Below are positions 17,375-26,102 of a DNA stretch of 64,000 bases, piece after piece. The notes under the pieces were generated by a model. That model did no database searches and had not been told where the DNA came from. It worked only from the letters and a program-made list of their open reading frames with translations. The DNA lies in assembly GCA_947304405.1 (NCBI GenBank), contig CAMZBB010000002.1:1-64000 (forward strand), given 5' to 3'. The number at the start of each line of letters is the position of its first letter. Positions within the stretch are counted from its first letter, which is position 1. The DNA is from an uncultured Clostridia bacterium. GTDB lineage: Bacteria > Bacillota > Clostridia > Saccharofermentanales > Saccharofermentanaceae. A program made the position numbers and the translations under genes.

Positions 17375-17411
17375 TAATGTGAAAACAGTTCAAATTTAGG
17401 CCGTCTTTTTG

Positions 17412-17440
17412 TTGACTTGCCTAACCTTGAAAAGTATTAT
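17412..17440 (+). promoter_or_regulatory. SigA promoter of fba
   Basis: TTGACT at 17412-17417, 17-bp spacer, TATTAT at 17435-17440. A strong AAAGGAGCG ribosome site follows at about 17497-17505. The leader is about 65 bases with no obvious hairpin. Confidence 0.75.
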
Positions 17441-17511
17441 AAAGCGGTAATAAAAAGCGGAAGCCAAATCGGCTTTCAGTTTATTAAATAATTTAAAGGA
17501 GCGTAACGCTT

Positions 17512-18480
17512 ATGGCATTAGTAACATCCAAGGAAATGTTCAAAAAGGCTTATGACGGCGGTTATGCAATCGGCGCTTTCAATGTCAACAACATGGAAAT
17601 CGTTCAGGGCATCACCGAAGCAGCTGCTGAACTCAAATCACCTGTAATCCTTCAGGCTTCCGCAGGCGCAAGAAAGTATGCTAACAACGACTATCTTGTA
17701 CACCTCGTAAAGGCTGCTGTTGAGCTTCATCCTGAAGTTCCTATGGTTCTTCACCTTGACCACGGTGCAGATTTCGAGACCTGCAAGTCCTGCATCGATT
17801 CCGGCTTCACATCTGTCATGATCGACTATTCAAGCCACAGCTTCGAAGAGAACATCGCAGAGTCCAAGAAGGTTGCTGAGTATGCTCACGATCACGGCGT
17901 AGTCGTTGAGGCTGAGCTCGGAACACTCGCAGGCATCGAGGATGACGTTAAGGTCGAGGCTGGTAATGAGTCTTACACAAGACCTGAAGAGGTTGAGGAG
18001 TTCGTTTCCAGAACAGGCGTTGACTCTCTTGCAATCGCTATCGGTACATCCCATGGCGCATACAAGTTCACACCCGCTCAGTGCACAAGAAACGAGAAGG
18101 GCATTCTCGTACCTCCTCCGCTCAGATTCGACGTTCTCGAAGAGTGCATGAAGAGAATTCCCGGATTCCCGATCGTTCTCCACGGTTCTTCTTCCGTACC
18201 TCAGGAGTACGTTGCCATCATCAACGAGTTCGGCGGCGCTATGCCTGATGCTATCGGCATTCCTGAGGAGCAGCTCCGTAAGGCAGCTCAGCTCGCAGTC
18301 TGCAAGATCAACATCGACTCTGACCTCCGTCTGGGCATGACAGCTGGTATCCGTAAGCACTTCGTTGAGCATCCTGATCACTTCGATCCCCGTCAGTATC
18401 TTGGTGACGGCCGTGCTAACGTTAAGGCTATCGTTGCTCACAAGATCAAGGAAGTTCTCGGTTCTGACAACAAGATCTGA
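17512..18480 (+). CDS. fba: Class II fructose-1,6-bisphosphate aldolase
   Basis: Zinc enzyme of glycolysis, splitting fructose-1,6-bisphosphate into dihydroxyacetone phosphate and glyceraldehyde-3-phosphate. 322 aa, normal for the type B class II form. Zinc and phosphate motifs seen: LHLDHGADF (about 80-88), EAELGTLAG, AIGTSHGAYKF, and VLHGSSSVP. Codon use is strongly biased compared with neighbours, fitting high expression. It has its own promoter and a terminator at 18510-18533. Confidence 0.95.
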   Translation: MALVTSKEMFKKAYDGGYAIGAFNVNNMEIVQGITEAAAELKSPVILQASAGARKYANNDYLVHLVKAAVELHPEVPMVLHLDHGADFETCKSCIDSGFTSVMIDYSSHSFEENIAESKKVAEYAHDHGVVVEAELGTLAGIEDDVKVEAGNESYTRPEEVEEFVSRTGVDSLAIAIGTSHGAYKFTPAQCTRNEKGILVPPPLRFDVLEECMKRIPGFPIVLHGSSSVPQEYVAIINEFGGAMPDAIGIPEEQLRKAAQLAVCKINIDSDLRLGMTAGIRKHFVEHPDHFDPRQYLGDGRANVKAIVAHKIKEVLGSDNKI

Positions 18481-18509
18481 TCTTTGGAACAAAACCAATG
18501 AATTTAAGG

Positions 18510-18540
18510 CCCGGCAGAGATTTTTCTGCCGGGTTTTGTT
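18510..18540 (+). terminator. fba terminator overlapping the next promoter
   Basis: CCCGGCAG (18510-18517) pairs with CTGCCGGG (18526-18533), followed by TTTTGTT. The T tract runs directly into the extended -10 of the next gene at 18537. Confidence 0.85.
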
Positions 18541-18545
18541 ATAAT
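18537..18545 (+). promoter_or_regulatory. Extended -10 giving a leaderless start at 18553
   Basis: TGTTATAAT is followed by 7 bases and then ATG. The predicted transcription start coincides with the A of the ATG. The element begins within the T tract of the fba terminator. Confidence 0.55.
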
Positions 18546-18552
18546 TCCACCT

Positions 18553-19092
18553 ATGAAATCTAAGAAGAGCAGTCTTAAACCTTTATATGAGCGTCCCGGA
18601 AGGCTTTCGCCGGAGCGCAGCGTCCCTGTGCCCGGAAAGACTCAGCACAAGGATCTCAGGATCGATGTTCATTATGACACCGAAGAAGATATTCCGGATC
18701 CTGCTAAGGGCGTTACCCCTGAATTTACCGTCAGGTCGCTCAATGCTCTCGATCCTTTTGAAGACGAAGCACTGCTCTCGGGTGAGATCAAACCCAAGAA
18801 TACCGGCAAAAAGTCGGGCGTCGAGTCTTTTGAATCGCAGATCTTCGAGGCCGATGAGGATTTCGATGATGAAGAAGAGGAGGATCCCTCAATCTTTAAC
18901 AGGGACGGGCATACTTTCATGGTCAATTCCGACCTGATGGCAGGAGGCGCCGAGCCCGTTCACGCAAAGTCCGCTTTCGATGCGGGCAAGCCGTCTTTTT
19001 TCACCGATGGGAGAAAGCTGACTCTTTCGCTTATTGGACTGGCAGTACTGATCTTTGCAGAGTTTATCGGGCTGGTTATGCTTTTGAAGTAA
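18553..19092 (+). CDS. Acidic tail-anchored membrane protein, function unknown
   Basis: 179 aa. Basic first 20 residues, a low-complexity, strongly acidic middle (DEDFDDEEEEDP near residues 103-114), and a single transmembrane helix in the last 25 residues (LTLSLIGLAVLIFAEFIGLV). The bulk should be cytoplasmic with the C-terminus in the membrane. No enzymatic motif is seen. The start has no Shine-Dalgarno sequence and probably lies at the 5' end of the mRNA. Convergent with uraA across a shared terminator. Confidence 0.7.
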   Translation: MKSKKSSLKPLYERPGRLSPERSVPVPGKTQHKDLRIDVHYDTEEDIPDPAKGVTPEFTVRSLNALDPFEDEALLSGEIKPKNTGKKSGVESFESQIFEADEDFDDEEEEDPSIFNRDGHTFMVNSDLMAGGAEPVHAKSAFDAGKPSFFTDGRKLTLSLIGLAVLIFAEFIGLVMLLK

Positions 19093-19112
19093 AGATGATT
19101 TTTCAAGAATTA

Positions 19113-19149
19113 ACAAAGGGGCTGCCTCGATGCGAGACAACCCCTTTGT
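19113..19149. terminator. Bidirectional terminator before uraA 3' end
   Basis: ACAAAGGGG (19113-19121) pairs with CCCCTTTGT (19141-19149); the inner part CTGCCTCGATGCGAGACAA folds again by CTCG/CGAG. Member of the GGCTGCC hairpin family. Confidence 0.75.
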
Positions 19150-19169
19150 CATTTGGGTATAAGATCAGA

Positions 19170-20615
19170 TTAGTTTTTCTTTTCTTTCTTTACGGGTTCA
19201 GACATTATTATCGAATCCTTTGAATGAGATGCGTCCGACTTTTCTTCGAAGACATAGTCTTTGCCGGGGAGGAGCGCATTGAGAACGATTCCGACGATGG
19301 AACCGATTGCCAGACCTGAGAGGGAGATGACGATCTTGCCGCAAGGAATGACGATCGCACCGGCGCTGCTATAAGTTACACCGATCGAGAGTACGAGGAT
19401 GAGAGCTGCGATGATGACATTTCTTGCCTTGCTGAAATCGATCTTGTTCTCAACAACGTTTCTGACACCGACAGCGGAGATCATTCCGTAGAGTACCAGT
19501 GAGATACCGCCTACGACAGGTGTAGGGATTGCGGCGATGCATGCTGCGAGCTTGGGTGAGACCGAGAAGCAGATCGCGAAAAGTGCAGCGAGTCTTACAA
19601 CGAAAGGATCGTAAACCTTTGAGAGAGTAAGAACGCCGGTGTTCTCACCGTATGTTGTGTTTGCGGGAGCGCCAAAGAGGGAAGCGAGCGTTGTTGCAAG
19701 TCCGTCACCCATGAGAGTTCTATGGAGTCCGGGATCCTTGATGTAGTTCCTGCCGACAGTTGAGGAGATGGCTGAGATATCGCCGATGTGCTCAACGATT
19801 GTTGCAAGGGAGATCGGAACAATAGTAAAGATGGCGGTGATGAGAAGACCCGTATCAAGGCTTTCGCCTGTGAAGATGCTGAAAACGGTCTGGTTATACT
19901 CGAAAGGAAGACCGAACCAAGCTGAGTTCTTGATGTTTTCGATACTTGCCTGTGAGAACAGCTGGAAGTTTGCATTGCCTCCGATGCAGTAGTAACCGTC
20001 AACGATCTGACCTGATGCAAGAGTAAGGATGATGCAGAGGATGCATGCGCCTATGACTCCGAGGAGGATAGGGATGATCTTGATCATGCCCTTGCCCCAG
20101 ATGTTGCAGATGACGATTACGAGGATGGCAACGATAGCTACGATCCAGTTAGTGGAGCAGCTGTTGATCGCGGTTGCTGAAAGGCAGAGACCGATCGCGA
20201 TGATGATAGGTCCCGTTACGATAGGCGGGAAGAACTTCATTACGCGGTTGACACCGAATATCTTGATGAGGCCTGCCAGAACGAGATAGACAAGACCTGC
20301 AAGAGCGACACCGAAGCAGGCATAAGGCAGGAGCTCTTTCTCACCGTGAGGTGCGATTGCGAAATAACCTGCGAGGAAAGCGAAAGATGAACCTAAGAAT
20401 GCAGGAACCTTTCTCTTGGAGAGAAGGTGGAAAAGAATCGTTCCCAAACCTGCGAAAAGAAGCGTTGCAGACACCGACAGACCGGTGAGAGCGGGGACAA
20501 GGACGGTCGATCCGAACATGGCGAACATGTGCTGGAATCCGAGCACGATAACACGGCCGGCACCCAGTGATTTCGCGTCATAGACAGCTCCATCCTGAAG
20601 ACTGGATTTACTCAT
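19170..20615 (-). CDS. uraA: Uracil permease, NCS2/UraA family
   Basis: Proton-coupled uptake of uracil (less likely xanthine). 481 aa with about 14 hydrophobic helices. Substrate-site signatures of the uracil branch are present: VEHIGDISA and GAPANTTYGENTGV, plus the first-helix QHMFAMFGSTVLVP. The C-terminus is a charged cytoplasmic tail. GGAGGG precedes ATG 20615. The gene is divergent from upp, which phosphoribosylates the imported uracil; the two form one salvage unit with a 194-base control region. Confidence 0.92.
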   Translation of the reverse strand: MSKSSLQDGAVYDAKSLGAGRVIVLGFQHMFAMFGSTVLVPALTGLSVSATLLFAGLGTILFHLLSKRKVPAFLGSSFAFLAGYFAIAPHGEKELLPYACFGVALAGLVYLVLAGLIKIFGVNRVMKFFPPIVTGPIIIAIGLCLSATAINSCSTNWIVAIVAILVIVICNIWGKGMIKIIPILLGVIGACILCIILTLASGQIVDGYYCIGGNANFQLFSQASIENIKNSAWFGLPFEYNQTVFSIFTGESLDTGLLITAIFTIVPISLATIVEHIGDISAISSTVGRNYIKDPGLHRTLMGDGLATTLASLFGAPANTTYGENTGVLTLSKVYDPFVVRLAALFAICFSVSPKLAACIAAIPTPVVGGISLVLYGMISAVGVRNVVENKIDFSKARNVIIAALILVLSIGVTYSSAGAIVIPCGKIVISLSGLAIGSIVGIVLNALLPGKDYVFEEKSDASHSKDSIIMSEPVKKEKKN

Positions 20616-20732
20616 AACAAGCCCTCCGTTATGTAGTGGAATTTAGTTTATGATAGCACTCTTACGTAAAATCCAAGCAACAAATCTGACATCAGGCTGT
20701 AATAATTTTCGCGCGAGATTTGTGTGTTTTGT

Positions 20733-20760
20733 TGACTTAAAAATTCATTTTAATAAAATA
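20733..20760 (+). promoter_or_regulatory. Promoter of upp
   Basis: TTGACT at 20733-20738, 16-bp spacer, TAAAAT at 20755-20760, in an AT-rich region 50 bases before the upp start. Confidence 0.65.
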
Positions 20761-20772
20761 TTCAAGAGGTTG

Positions 20773-20803
20773 CTTTTACCCCATTTCACTTTGGTAAAAG
20801 GAG
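20773..20803 (+). promoter_or_regulatory. Leader hairpin covering the upp ribosome binding site
   Basis: CTTTTACC (20773-20780) is the exact inverse of GGTAAAAG (20793-20800), whose last bases form the AAAGGAG ribosome site of upp. When folded, the hairpin would hide the site. No ligand domain is visible, so a protein or translation-rate control is more likely than a riboswitch. Confidence 0.5.
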
Positions 20804-20809
20804 AAAAAT

Positions 20810-21454
20810 ATGCAGTACAAGGATTTTAAGAACGTTCAGGTCATGGAGCACCCGCTCATCAAGCATAAGATCTCTCTCATGAGAAGCGTTTACACCGGCA
20901 ACTACGAGTTCAGAAAGCTCGTTGAAGAGGTTGCCACTCTTGAAGCTTATGAAGCTCTCAGGGATCTTCCTTTGAAGGATGTCGAGATCAAGACTCCTCT
21001 TGAGACGACCATGACACCCATGATCGACGGTAAGAAATTCGCCATCGTTCCCATCCTAAGGGCAGGTCTCGGAATGGTTCCCGGCGTTCAGGCGCTGGCT
21101 CCGCTTGCCAAGGTTGGTCATATCGGTCTTTACAGGGATCCTGAGACTCATGAACCTCACGATTACTACTGCAAGCTCCCTGATCCTATCGATCAGCGCC
21201 TTATACTCGTAGTTGACCCGATGCTCGCTACCGGCGGATCCGCTGTTGATGCAGTCAATTCGATCAAGAAGCACGGCGGAAAACATATCAAGTTTATGTG
21301 CATAATCGCTGCTCCTGTTGGTATTGAAAAGCTTGCAAATGCCCATCCTGACATTGAGATCTATGTAGGCAACGTTGACAGGGAACTCAATGATCACGCG
21401 TATATCCTTCCCGGATTAGGCGATGCCGGCGACAGGATCTTCGGTACAAAATAA
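20810..21454 (+). CDS. upp: Uracil phosphoribosyltransferase
   Basis: Converts uracil and PRPP to UMP. 214 aa, the usual length. The PRPP-binding loop is [14 protein letters not shown] (about residues 130-143), the N-terminal [12 protein letters not shown] motif and the C-terminal [14 protein letters not shown] match the family ends exactly. The codon bias is high. Expression may be limited by the leader hairpin that covers the ribosome site. Confidence 0.97.
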   Translation: MQYKDFKNVQVMEHPLIKHKISLMRSVYTGNYEFRKLVEEVATLEAYEALRDLPLKDVEIKTPLETTMTPMIDGKKFAIVPILRAGLGMVPGVQALAPLAKVGHIGLYRDPETHEPHDYYCKLPDPIDQRLILVVDPMLATGGSAVDAVNSIKKHGGKHIKFMCIIAAPVGIEKLANAHPDIEIYVGNVDRELNDHAYILPGLGDAGDRIFGTK

Positions 21455-21462
21455 TAACTAAG

Positions 21463-21471
21463 TGCTATAAT
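21463..21471 (+). promoter_or_regulatory. Extended -10 for the amino-acid ABC transporter operon
   Basis: TGCTATAAT, 42 bases before the ATG at 21513. A small hairpin TGCCAT-TTTG-ATGGCA (21477-21492) follows in the leader. Confidence 0.55.
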
Positions 21472-21512
21472 GCACATGCCATTTTGATGGCAAGAAGATT
21501 TGGAGGTATATT

Positions 21513-22292
21513 ATGAGATTTTTTAAAGTAGTTGCAGCATGCCTCACTTCGGTCATGCTCGCAGTATCGCTTACTTCATGCGGCAAGTCTGCGTCTAAGA
21601 AATTCGTCGTCGGTTTCGATAACGAATTCCCGCCGATGGGTTATGTTGAGAAAGACGGTTCTTATGCCGGTTTCGACCTTGATCTTGCAAAAGAGTGCGC
21701 AAAGAGAATGGGCATGGAATATGTTGCCCAGCCTATTGCTTGGGATTCAAAGGATAATGAGCTTAAGTCCGGCAACATCAGCTGCATCTGGAACGGCTTC
21801 ACGATCACTGAAGAGAGAAAGTCACAGTACGAGTGGACTTCTGCTTACATGAAGAACCAGCAGGTAGTAGTCGTCAAGAACGATTCTTCCGTTAAGGGCC
21901 TTGCTGATCTTGCAGGTCTCAAGGTCTGTGTCCAGAAGGATTCTTCCGGTCTCGAGGCTGTTGAAGGCAAGCCTGAACTCAAGGCAACTTTCAAGGAGCT
22001 CGTACAGGTTGATTCTTACCTCAATGCAATGATGGAACTTGAGTCCGGCAGCGTAGATGCAATCGTCATGGACGAGATCGTTGCACGTTATGAGATCCAG
22101 ACATCCGGCAAGCCTTTCAAGGTCCTTGATGAAGCTATCTCTTCCGAGGAATACGGTGTAGGTTTCCTTAAGGGAAATACACAGCTCAGGGACAAGGTTC
22201 AGAAGACCCTTGAAGAAATGGCAAAAGACGGTACAATGGCTAAGATCTCCGAGAAGTGGTTCGGTTCCGACATCACAACCATCGGTAAGTAA
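21513..22292 (+). CDS. Polar amino-acid ABC transporter, substrate-binding lipoprotein
   Basis: 259 aa. Signal peptide with lipobox LTSC (Cys at about 23), then an SBP_bac_3 domain: VGFDNEFPPMGYVEKDG at the start, GFDLDLAKECAKRMG, TITEERK and a final EKWFGSD. Binds a polar or cystine-like amino acid outside the membrane and passes it to the permease encoded downstream. A terminator hairpin (22315-22349) separates it from the permease gene, allowing more binding protein than permease. Confidence 0.9.
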   Translation: MRFFKVVAACLTSVMLAVSLTSCGKSASKKFVVGFDNEFPPMGYVEKDGSYAGFDLDLAKECAKRMGMEYVAQPIAWDSKDNELKSGNISCIWNGFTITEERKSQYEWTSAYMKNQQVVVVKNDSSVKGLADLAGLKVCVQKDSSGLEAVEGKPELKATFKELVQVDSYLNAMMELESGSVDAIVMDEIVARYEIQTSGKPFKVLDEAISSEEYGVGFLKGNTQLRDKVQKTLEEMAKDGTMAKISEKWFGSDITTIGK

Positions 22293-22314
22293 TCAGTATT
22301 TAACTTATGCATTC

Positions 22315-22350
22315 AAAGCCCCGTTCGTTATCTTATCGAGCGGGGCTTTA
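22315..22350 (+). terminator. Hairpin between binding-protein and permease genes
   Basis: AAAGCCCCG (22315-22323) pairs with CGGGGCTTT (22341-22349), followed by only a short T stretch. Likely partial terminator or mRNA end-stabiliser. Confidence 0.65.
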
Positions 22351-22353
22351 GTG

Positions 22354-22362
22354 TGCTATAAT
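22354..22362 (+). promoter_or_regulatory. Extended -10 giving a leaderless start at 22370
   Basis: TGCTATAAT followed by 7 bases and ATG, immediately after a terminator-like hairpin. The same layout as at 18537. Confidence 0.55.
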
Positions 22363-22369
22363 CCGTTGT

Positions 22370-23290
22370 ATGAGTTTTGCAGGGATTTCATTCGATAATG
22401 GTATATTTGCTACTCTGACAGACTGCAGCATAGTGCTTGCGGTCGTGTGTCTTATTGTGTCTGAGATCATAATGAATTCACACAAGAAGCATTATCCGGT
22501 TGGTGCAAAGATCAAGAAACCGGCGTTCGTCGTGATATTGCATGCCGCAGCCGCGATCTTAGCCCTTCCGCTTGTTATCCGGATCATCTTGTCTTGCATA
22601 GGTCTTGTTACTGATGACAAGGAAAAGTTCTTTTCAACGATAAAGCTTTTAGGACAGGGATTCGGCTTCTCGTTTGGGATATTCTTCTTTACGATAATCT
22701 TCTCGCTTCCGTTAGGCTTGATCGTAGCGGCAGGGAAGATGTCGAAGATCAAGACGATTTCCGCATTCTTTACGGTATATGTCTCGATCCTCCGCGGCAC
22801 GCCTTTGATGCTGCAGCTCCTTCTCGTGTACTTCGGTCCTTACTATCTTTTCGGCGTAACTACAGGCAATATCGAGATAGGACCGTTCAACTACAGATTT
22901 ATTGCTTCGATTATCGGCTTCTCATTGAACTACGCCGCTTATTTTGCCGAGATCTTCAGAGGCGGGATACAGTCCATGCCCAAGGGCCAGTACGAGGCGG
23001 CCCAGGTGCTGGGATTTACCAAGATGCAGACATACTTCAAGATAATCCTGCCTCAGGTAGTCAAAAGGGTACTTCCTTCCGCGGGAAACGAGATAATCAC
23101 GCTGGTCAAAGATACTTCGCTTGCACAGGTCCTGGCAGTTACCGAAATGTTCACGCAGGCATCCGCGCTTGCATCTGCCCAGGTCTCGGTTATGCCGTTC
23201 ATTGTGGCAGGACTTTTCTATTACTTGATGAACGTGACTATCGAGACCATATTGGGCCTGTTCGAGAAATCAATGAACTATTACTCGTGA
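22370..23290 (+). CDS. Polar amino-acid ABC transporter, permease
   Basis: 306 aa. The C-terminal 220 residues are a HisM/GlnP-type permease with five helices and the EAA loop EIFRGGIQSMPKGQYEAAQV that docks on the ATPase. The N-terminal 70 residues add two hydrophobic helices not usual in this family. No Shine-Dalgarno precedes ATG 22370; the predicted mRNA starts at this codon. It is followed by the ATPase gene after 9 bases. Confidence 0.92.
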   Translation: MSFAGISFDNGIFATLTDCSIVLAVVCLIVSEIIMNSHKKHYPVGAKIKKPAFVVILHAAAAILALPLVIRIILSCIGLVTDDKEKFFSTIKLLGQGFGFSFGIFFFTIIFSLPLGLIVAAGKMSKIKTISAFFTVYVSILRGTPLMLQLLLVYFGPYYLFGVTTGNIEIGPFNYRFIASIIGFSLNYAAYFAEIFRGGIQSMPKGQYEAAQVLGFTKMQTYFKIILPQVVKRVLPSAGNEIITLVKDTSLAQVLAVTEMFTQASALASAQVSVMPFIVAGLFYYLMNVTIETILGLFEKSMNYYS

Positions 23291-23299
23291 GGATATGAA

Positions 23300-24052
23300 A
23301 TGAATATTCTTGAGATGCATGACATACATAAATCATTCAATGACCTTGATGTCCTCAAGGGTATAGATCTTTCTGTTTCCCAGGGTGAAGTCGTTGCCGT
23401 GATCGGACCTTCAGGCGGCGGAAAATCAACGCTTCTGCGCTGTGCGACCACTCTTGAGAGAATTGATTCCGGCAAGATCGTAATAGGCGGAGACGTGCTT
23501 TGCGATTCTGCTGACGGTAAGATCCATTACTGCGACAAGAATATGCTCTCCGAGATCAGATCAAAGTTCGGGCTTGTCTTCCAGAACTTCAATCTTTTCC
23601 CGCATTTCTCGGTAAGAAGAAATATCACCGAGGCATTGATCCATGTCCATAAGAAATCGAAAGAAGAAGCGAATAAGATCTGTGACGGCCTTCTTGCGAA
23701 AATGGATCTGACGGCAAAGGCTGATGAATATCCGTGCAACCTTTCGGGCGGCCAGCAACAGAGAGTCTCCATCGCGAGGGCTCTGGCCACGAATCCTGAG
23801 ATTATATTCTTTGATGAGCCGACTTCGGCTTTGGATCCCGAACTTACTAAGGGCGTCCTTAAAGTAATCCGTGAGCTCGCGCAGGAAAAGATGACGATGG
23901 TCATCGTGACCCACGAGATGAGCTTTGCCCGAGACGTTGCCGACCGTATCGTCTTCATGGACGGCGGTGTTATCGTGGAGGAGGGACCTGCATATGAGCT
24001 TGTCACCAATCCGAAGCAGGAGAGGACCAAAGCATTCCTGGCTGGATATTGA
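23300..24052 (+). CDS. Polar amino-acid ABC transporter, ATP-binding protein
   Basis: 250 aa. Walker A GPSGGGKSTLLR (about 35-46), Q-loop FQNFNLFPH, signature LSGGQQQRVSIARAL, Walker B IIFFDEPTSALDPE and switch histidine VTHEMSFARDVADR. GlnQ/ArtP type. Completes the operon of binding protein, permease and ATPase. GAGGAT precedes the chosen ATG. Confidence 0.95.
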   Translation: MNILEMHDIHKSFNDLDVLKGIDLSVSQGEVVAVIGPSGGGKSTLLRCATTLERIDSGKIVIGGDVLCDSADGKIHYCDKNMLSEIRSKFGLVFQNFNLFPHFSVRRNITEALIHVHKKSKEEANKICDGLLAKMDLTAKADEYPCNLSGGQQQRVSIARALATNPEIIFFDEPTSALDPELTKGVLKVIRELAQEKMTMVIVTHEMSFARDVADRIVFMDGGVIVEEGPAYELVTNPKQERTKAFLAGY

Positions 24053-24081
24053 TCTTGAAGGTGATCATTAAGAAAAACAAA

Positions 24082-24109
24082 GGGCTGCCGCTTTGATTTG
24101 CGACAGCCC
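24082..24109 (+). terminator. Terminator of the ABC transporter operon
   Basis: GGGCTG-C-CGC (24082-24091) pairs with GCG-A-CAGCCC (24100-24109) with one central mismatch. It lies between convergent genes and belongs to the GGCTGCC hairpin family. Confidence 0.7.
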
Positions 24110-24132
24110 GTAATTGTTTAAGACTTACTTGA

Positions 24133-25308
24133 TTATTTAGTGTTGAACTCTGAATCGTTGATCGTGATCTTGGCTATGTTATCCGTATCTACGAGTCGGT
24201 TGAACAGAACGATGAATCCTGCGTCATTTCCGCAGATATAACCGTAGCTTGCGGTGTTCTCGTTGTATACGAGGTATTCAGATCCGTCCTTATAAGTGAT
24301 CTTGAGGCTTTTTACTGAATCAAGTGCTTCGCCCTTGGGTGCTTTGCCGCCTGTGGAATCCCACTGCATGGCGATAGGGGATACCTTGAGTGTACCGTTA
24401 TCAGCTGACTTAAATGTCTTTGAGCCGAGCTTTTCTGCCACAGGGATCGTGACGGACTTTGAATCCTTGATGTAGTTTTTCTCGCCCTTTCCGGTATTGG
24501 ACTTCTCTATGTTTGCTCTTGTATCAGTGTATTCCTGACATGTGAGCGTGATGTGGTCAGTTATTGGTGATTGTACATCAGGTCCGTAAAGGGCATGGTT
24601 ATCACACATGTACTCGTAGCAATAGAGCTTCGTATCCGTTGAACGCTGAAGGTCTACCCAGATCTTGCCGACGCCTTCATCGAAGCCGAACATGATGTTC
24701 TGATCTTCGTTGAACCAGGCGCCCTTGGCCTCGTTGTCGAACTGGCTGTAATTAAAGCAGTTGACACCGGCTGCTCTCTCTACCGTGTAAGCTGCTACGA
24801 TGCCCATGCCGTCACGGACAACTGTCTCAACGGTGATAGTGGTGTCGCCGATAGTGGTTGATACAGGTTTGGTCGTGTATTTGCCTGCCAGAAGGCGTGC
24901 TGCGACTTCCGGATCCTGAGCAACGTATTCGATCTTGGGCATTGTGACTTTATTGGATACCGGATTGCCTTTATCATCGATCTTGCCGCTTTCCACAACT
25001 GTAACCTGGTGGCTCGGTACATTACGCTTTCCTTCGTTGCCCCAAAGCCTGTTAAAGAGTTCTCCGCCCATTGCGGCATTAACTACAAAAGGTGATGCCA
25101 CTACAATTGCGATAGCAGCTGCAGCGATCTTAGGGAACAAGCGGGTTGTATTTGCCTTTTTATTCTGTGTATATGATTTCATCATTTTTTCCTTCCTCGC
25201 CAGATATCTGTCCGAGAAAACATGATCTTCAACACCATCGGTGATGTGATCGAATTCTTCTATACTGATATCTCTGACATTTAACTCGTCGTTAAGATTG
25301 TTTTTCAT
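24133..25308 (-). CDS. Anti-sigma-factor-like single-pass membrane protein
   Basis: 391 aa from ATG 25308, which has AAGGAG 6 bases upstream; the frame is open further (to 25404) but without a ribosome site. About 57 cytoplasmic residues, one transmembrane helix (about 58-78), and a large external region of about 310 residues (DUF4179-like; no catalytic motif). It follows an ECF sigma factor gene after 49 bases on the same strand. The arrangement is that of a sigma factor held by a membrane anti-sigma factor that senses envelope stress. Confidence 0.78.
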   Translation of the reverse strand: MKNNLNDELNVRDISIEEFDHITDGVEDHVFSDRYLARKEKMMKSYTQNKKANTTRLFPKIAAAAIAIVVASPFVVNAAMGGELFNRLWGNEGKRNVPSHQVTVVESGKIDDKGNPVSNKVTMPKIEYVAQDPEVAARLLAGKYTTKPVSTTIGDTTITVETVVRDGMGIVAAYTVERAAGVNCFNYSQFDNEAKGAWFNEDQNIMFGFDEGVGKIWVDLQRSTDTKLYCYEYMCDNHALYGPDVQSPITDHITLTCQEYTDTRANIEKSNTGKGEKNYIKDSKSVTIPVAEKLGSKTFKSADNGTLKVSPIAMQWDSTGGKAPKGEALDSVKSLKITYKDGSEYLVYNENTASYGYICGNDAGFIVLFNRLVDTDNIAKITINDSEFNTK

Positions 25309-25357
25309 AGTAATCTCCTTAAGATAAGGATTTACCTCAATTGTGAGGTTATCCGGT

Positions 25358-25876
25358 TTAAGCTTCCTTGCAGTTCTGACGCAGCAGCTTTTTGGCCCGT
25401 TCATATCGTTTTCTTACATTTGCCTCAGTGATGCCCAGTTTGTCTGCGGTCTGTCTGACCGAATACTCTCTTACGACAAGGCAATCGACGACATCTTGGT
25501 ATTTCTCAGGAAGAGAGTTGATGAGGGGAGTGCAAACAGCGCCCTCGTTTGTAGTGATGTCCGGTTCAACGGCTTCACTGCTAATGACTTCTTCAAGATT
25601 TTCAGAGTAGCTTACGATCTTGTTTTCGTTCTTTCTTTTGTTGTATATGTTGATCGAAGCGTTTTTGATCACTGTTATGATGTACCTTTTGCAATCGTCC
25701 GAATCAGCTTTGGGGAAGAATACCTTATGCTTTATCAGCTGCAGGAAAGCATCCTGTACGGCATCTTCAGCAAGCGACTCGTCGTGCAATACGGACAATG
25801 CCACACGGAACATCTTCTGTTCGTATAGTTCATAACAGTTTTCAATGAAAGAAATTCTGTTAGTCGGCAATGCCAT
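25358..25876 (-). CDS. ECF RNA polymerase sigma factor
   Basis: 172 aa, sigma-70 family with regions 2 and 4 only. Region 2: LSVLHDESLAEDAVQDAFLQ (promoter -10 and core binding). Region 4: LPEKYQDVVDCLVVREYSV and the helix-turn-helix TADKLGITEANVRKRYERAK (-35 binding). The basic N-terminus and length fit the group. AAGGAG precedes ATG 25876. Next gene downstream is the probable cognate anti-sigma factor. Confidence 0.93.
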   Translation of the reverse strand: MALPTNRISFIENCYELYEQKMFRVALSVLHDESLAEDAVQDAFLQLIKHKVFFPKADSDDCKRYIITVIKNASINIYNKRKNENKIVSYSENLEEVISSEAVEPDITTNEGAVCTPLINSLPEKYQDVVDCLVVREYSVRQTADKLGITEANVRKRYERAKKLLRQNCKEA

Positions 25877-26055
25877 TTACTTTTCTCCTTGTCGTTTACT
25901 TAGGGGCCGTTTAGCTTATAGCTTTCAGGATCCTTATGTGGCCCTTCACCTCATATAACAAAACGGAATCTGATCTTGTGACAAATATCTCGTTATTTTT
26001 TTGAAATTTCCTGCCCGAAAATGAGGTTTATTAGATACAAAACCTAACTTAAGAG

Positions 26056-26084
26056 CATAAAAAAACCTGCCGGAGTACGGCAGG
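26056..26084 (-). terminator. glnS terminator
   Basis: Read on the minus strand: CCTGCCG (complement of 26078-26084), 5-base loop, CGGCAGG (26066-26072), then a run of seven T. A 226-base gap between glnS and the sigma-factor gene contains this hairpin and the sigma promoter region. Confidence 0.85.
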
Positions 26085-26102
26085 CTTTGTGTTTTGAACG
26101 GT

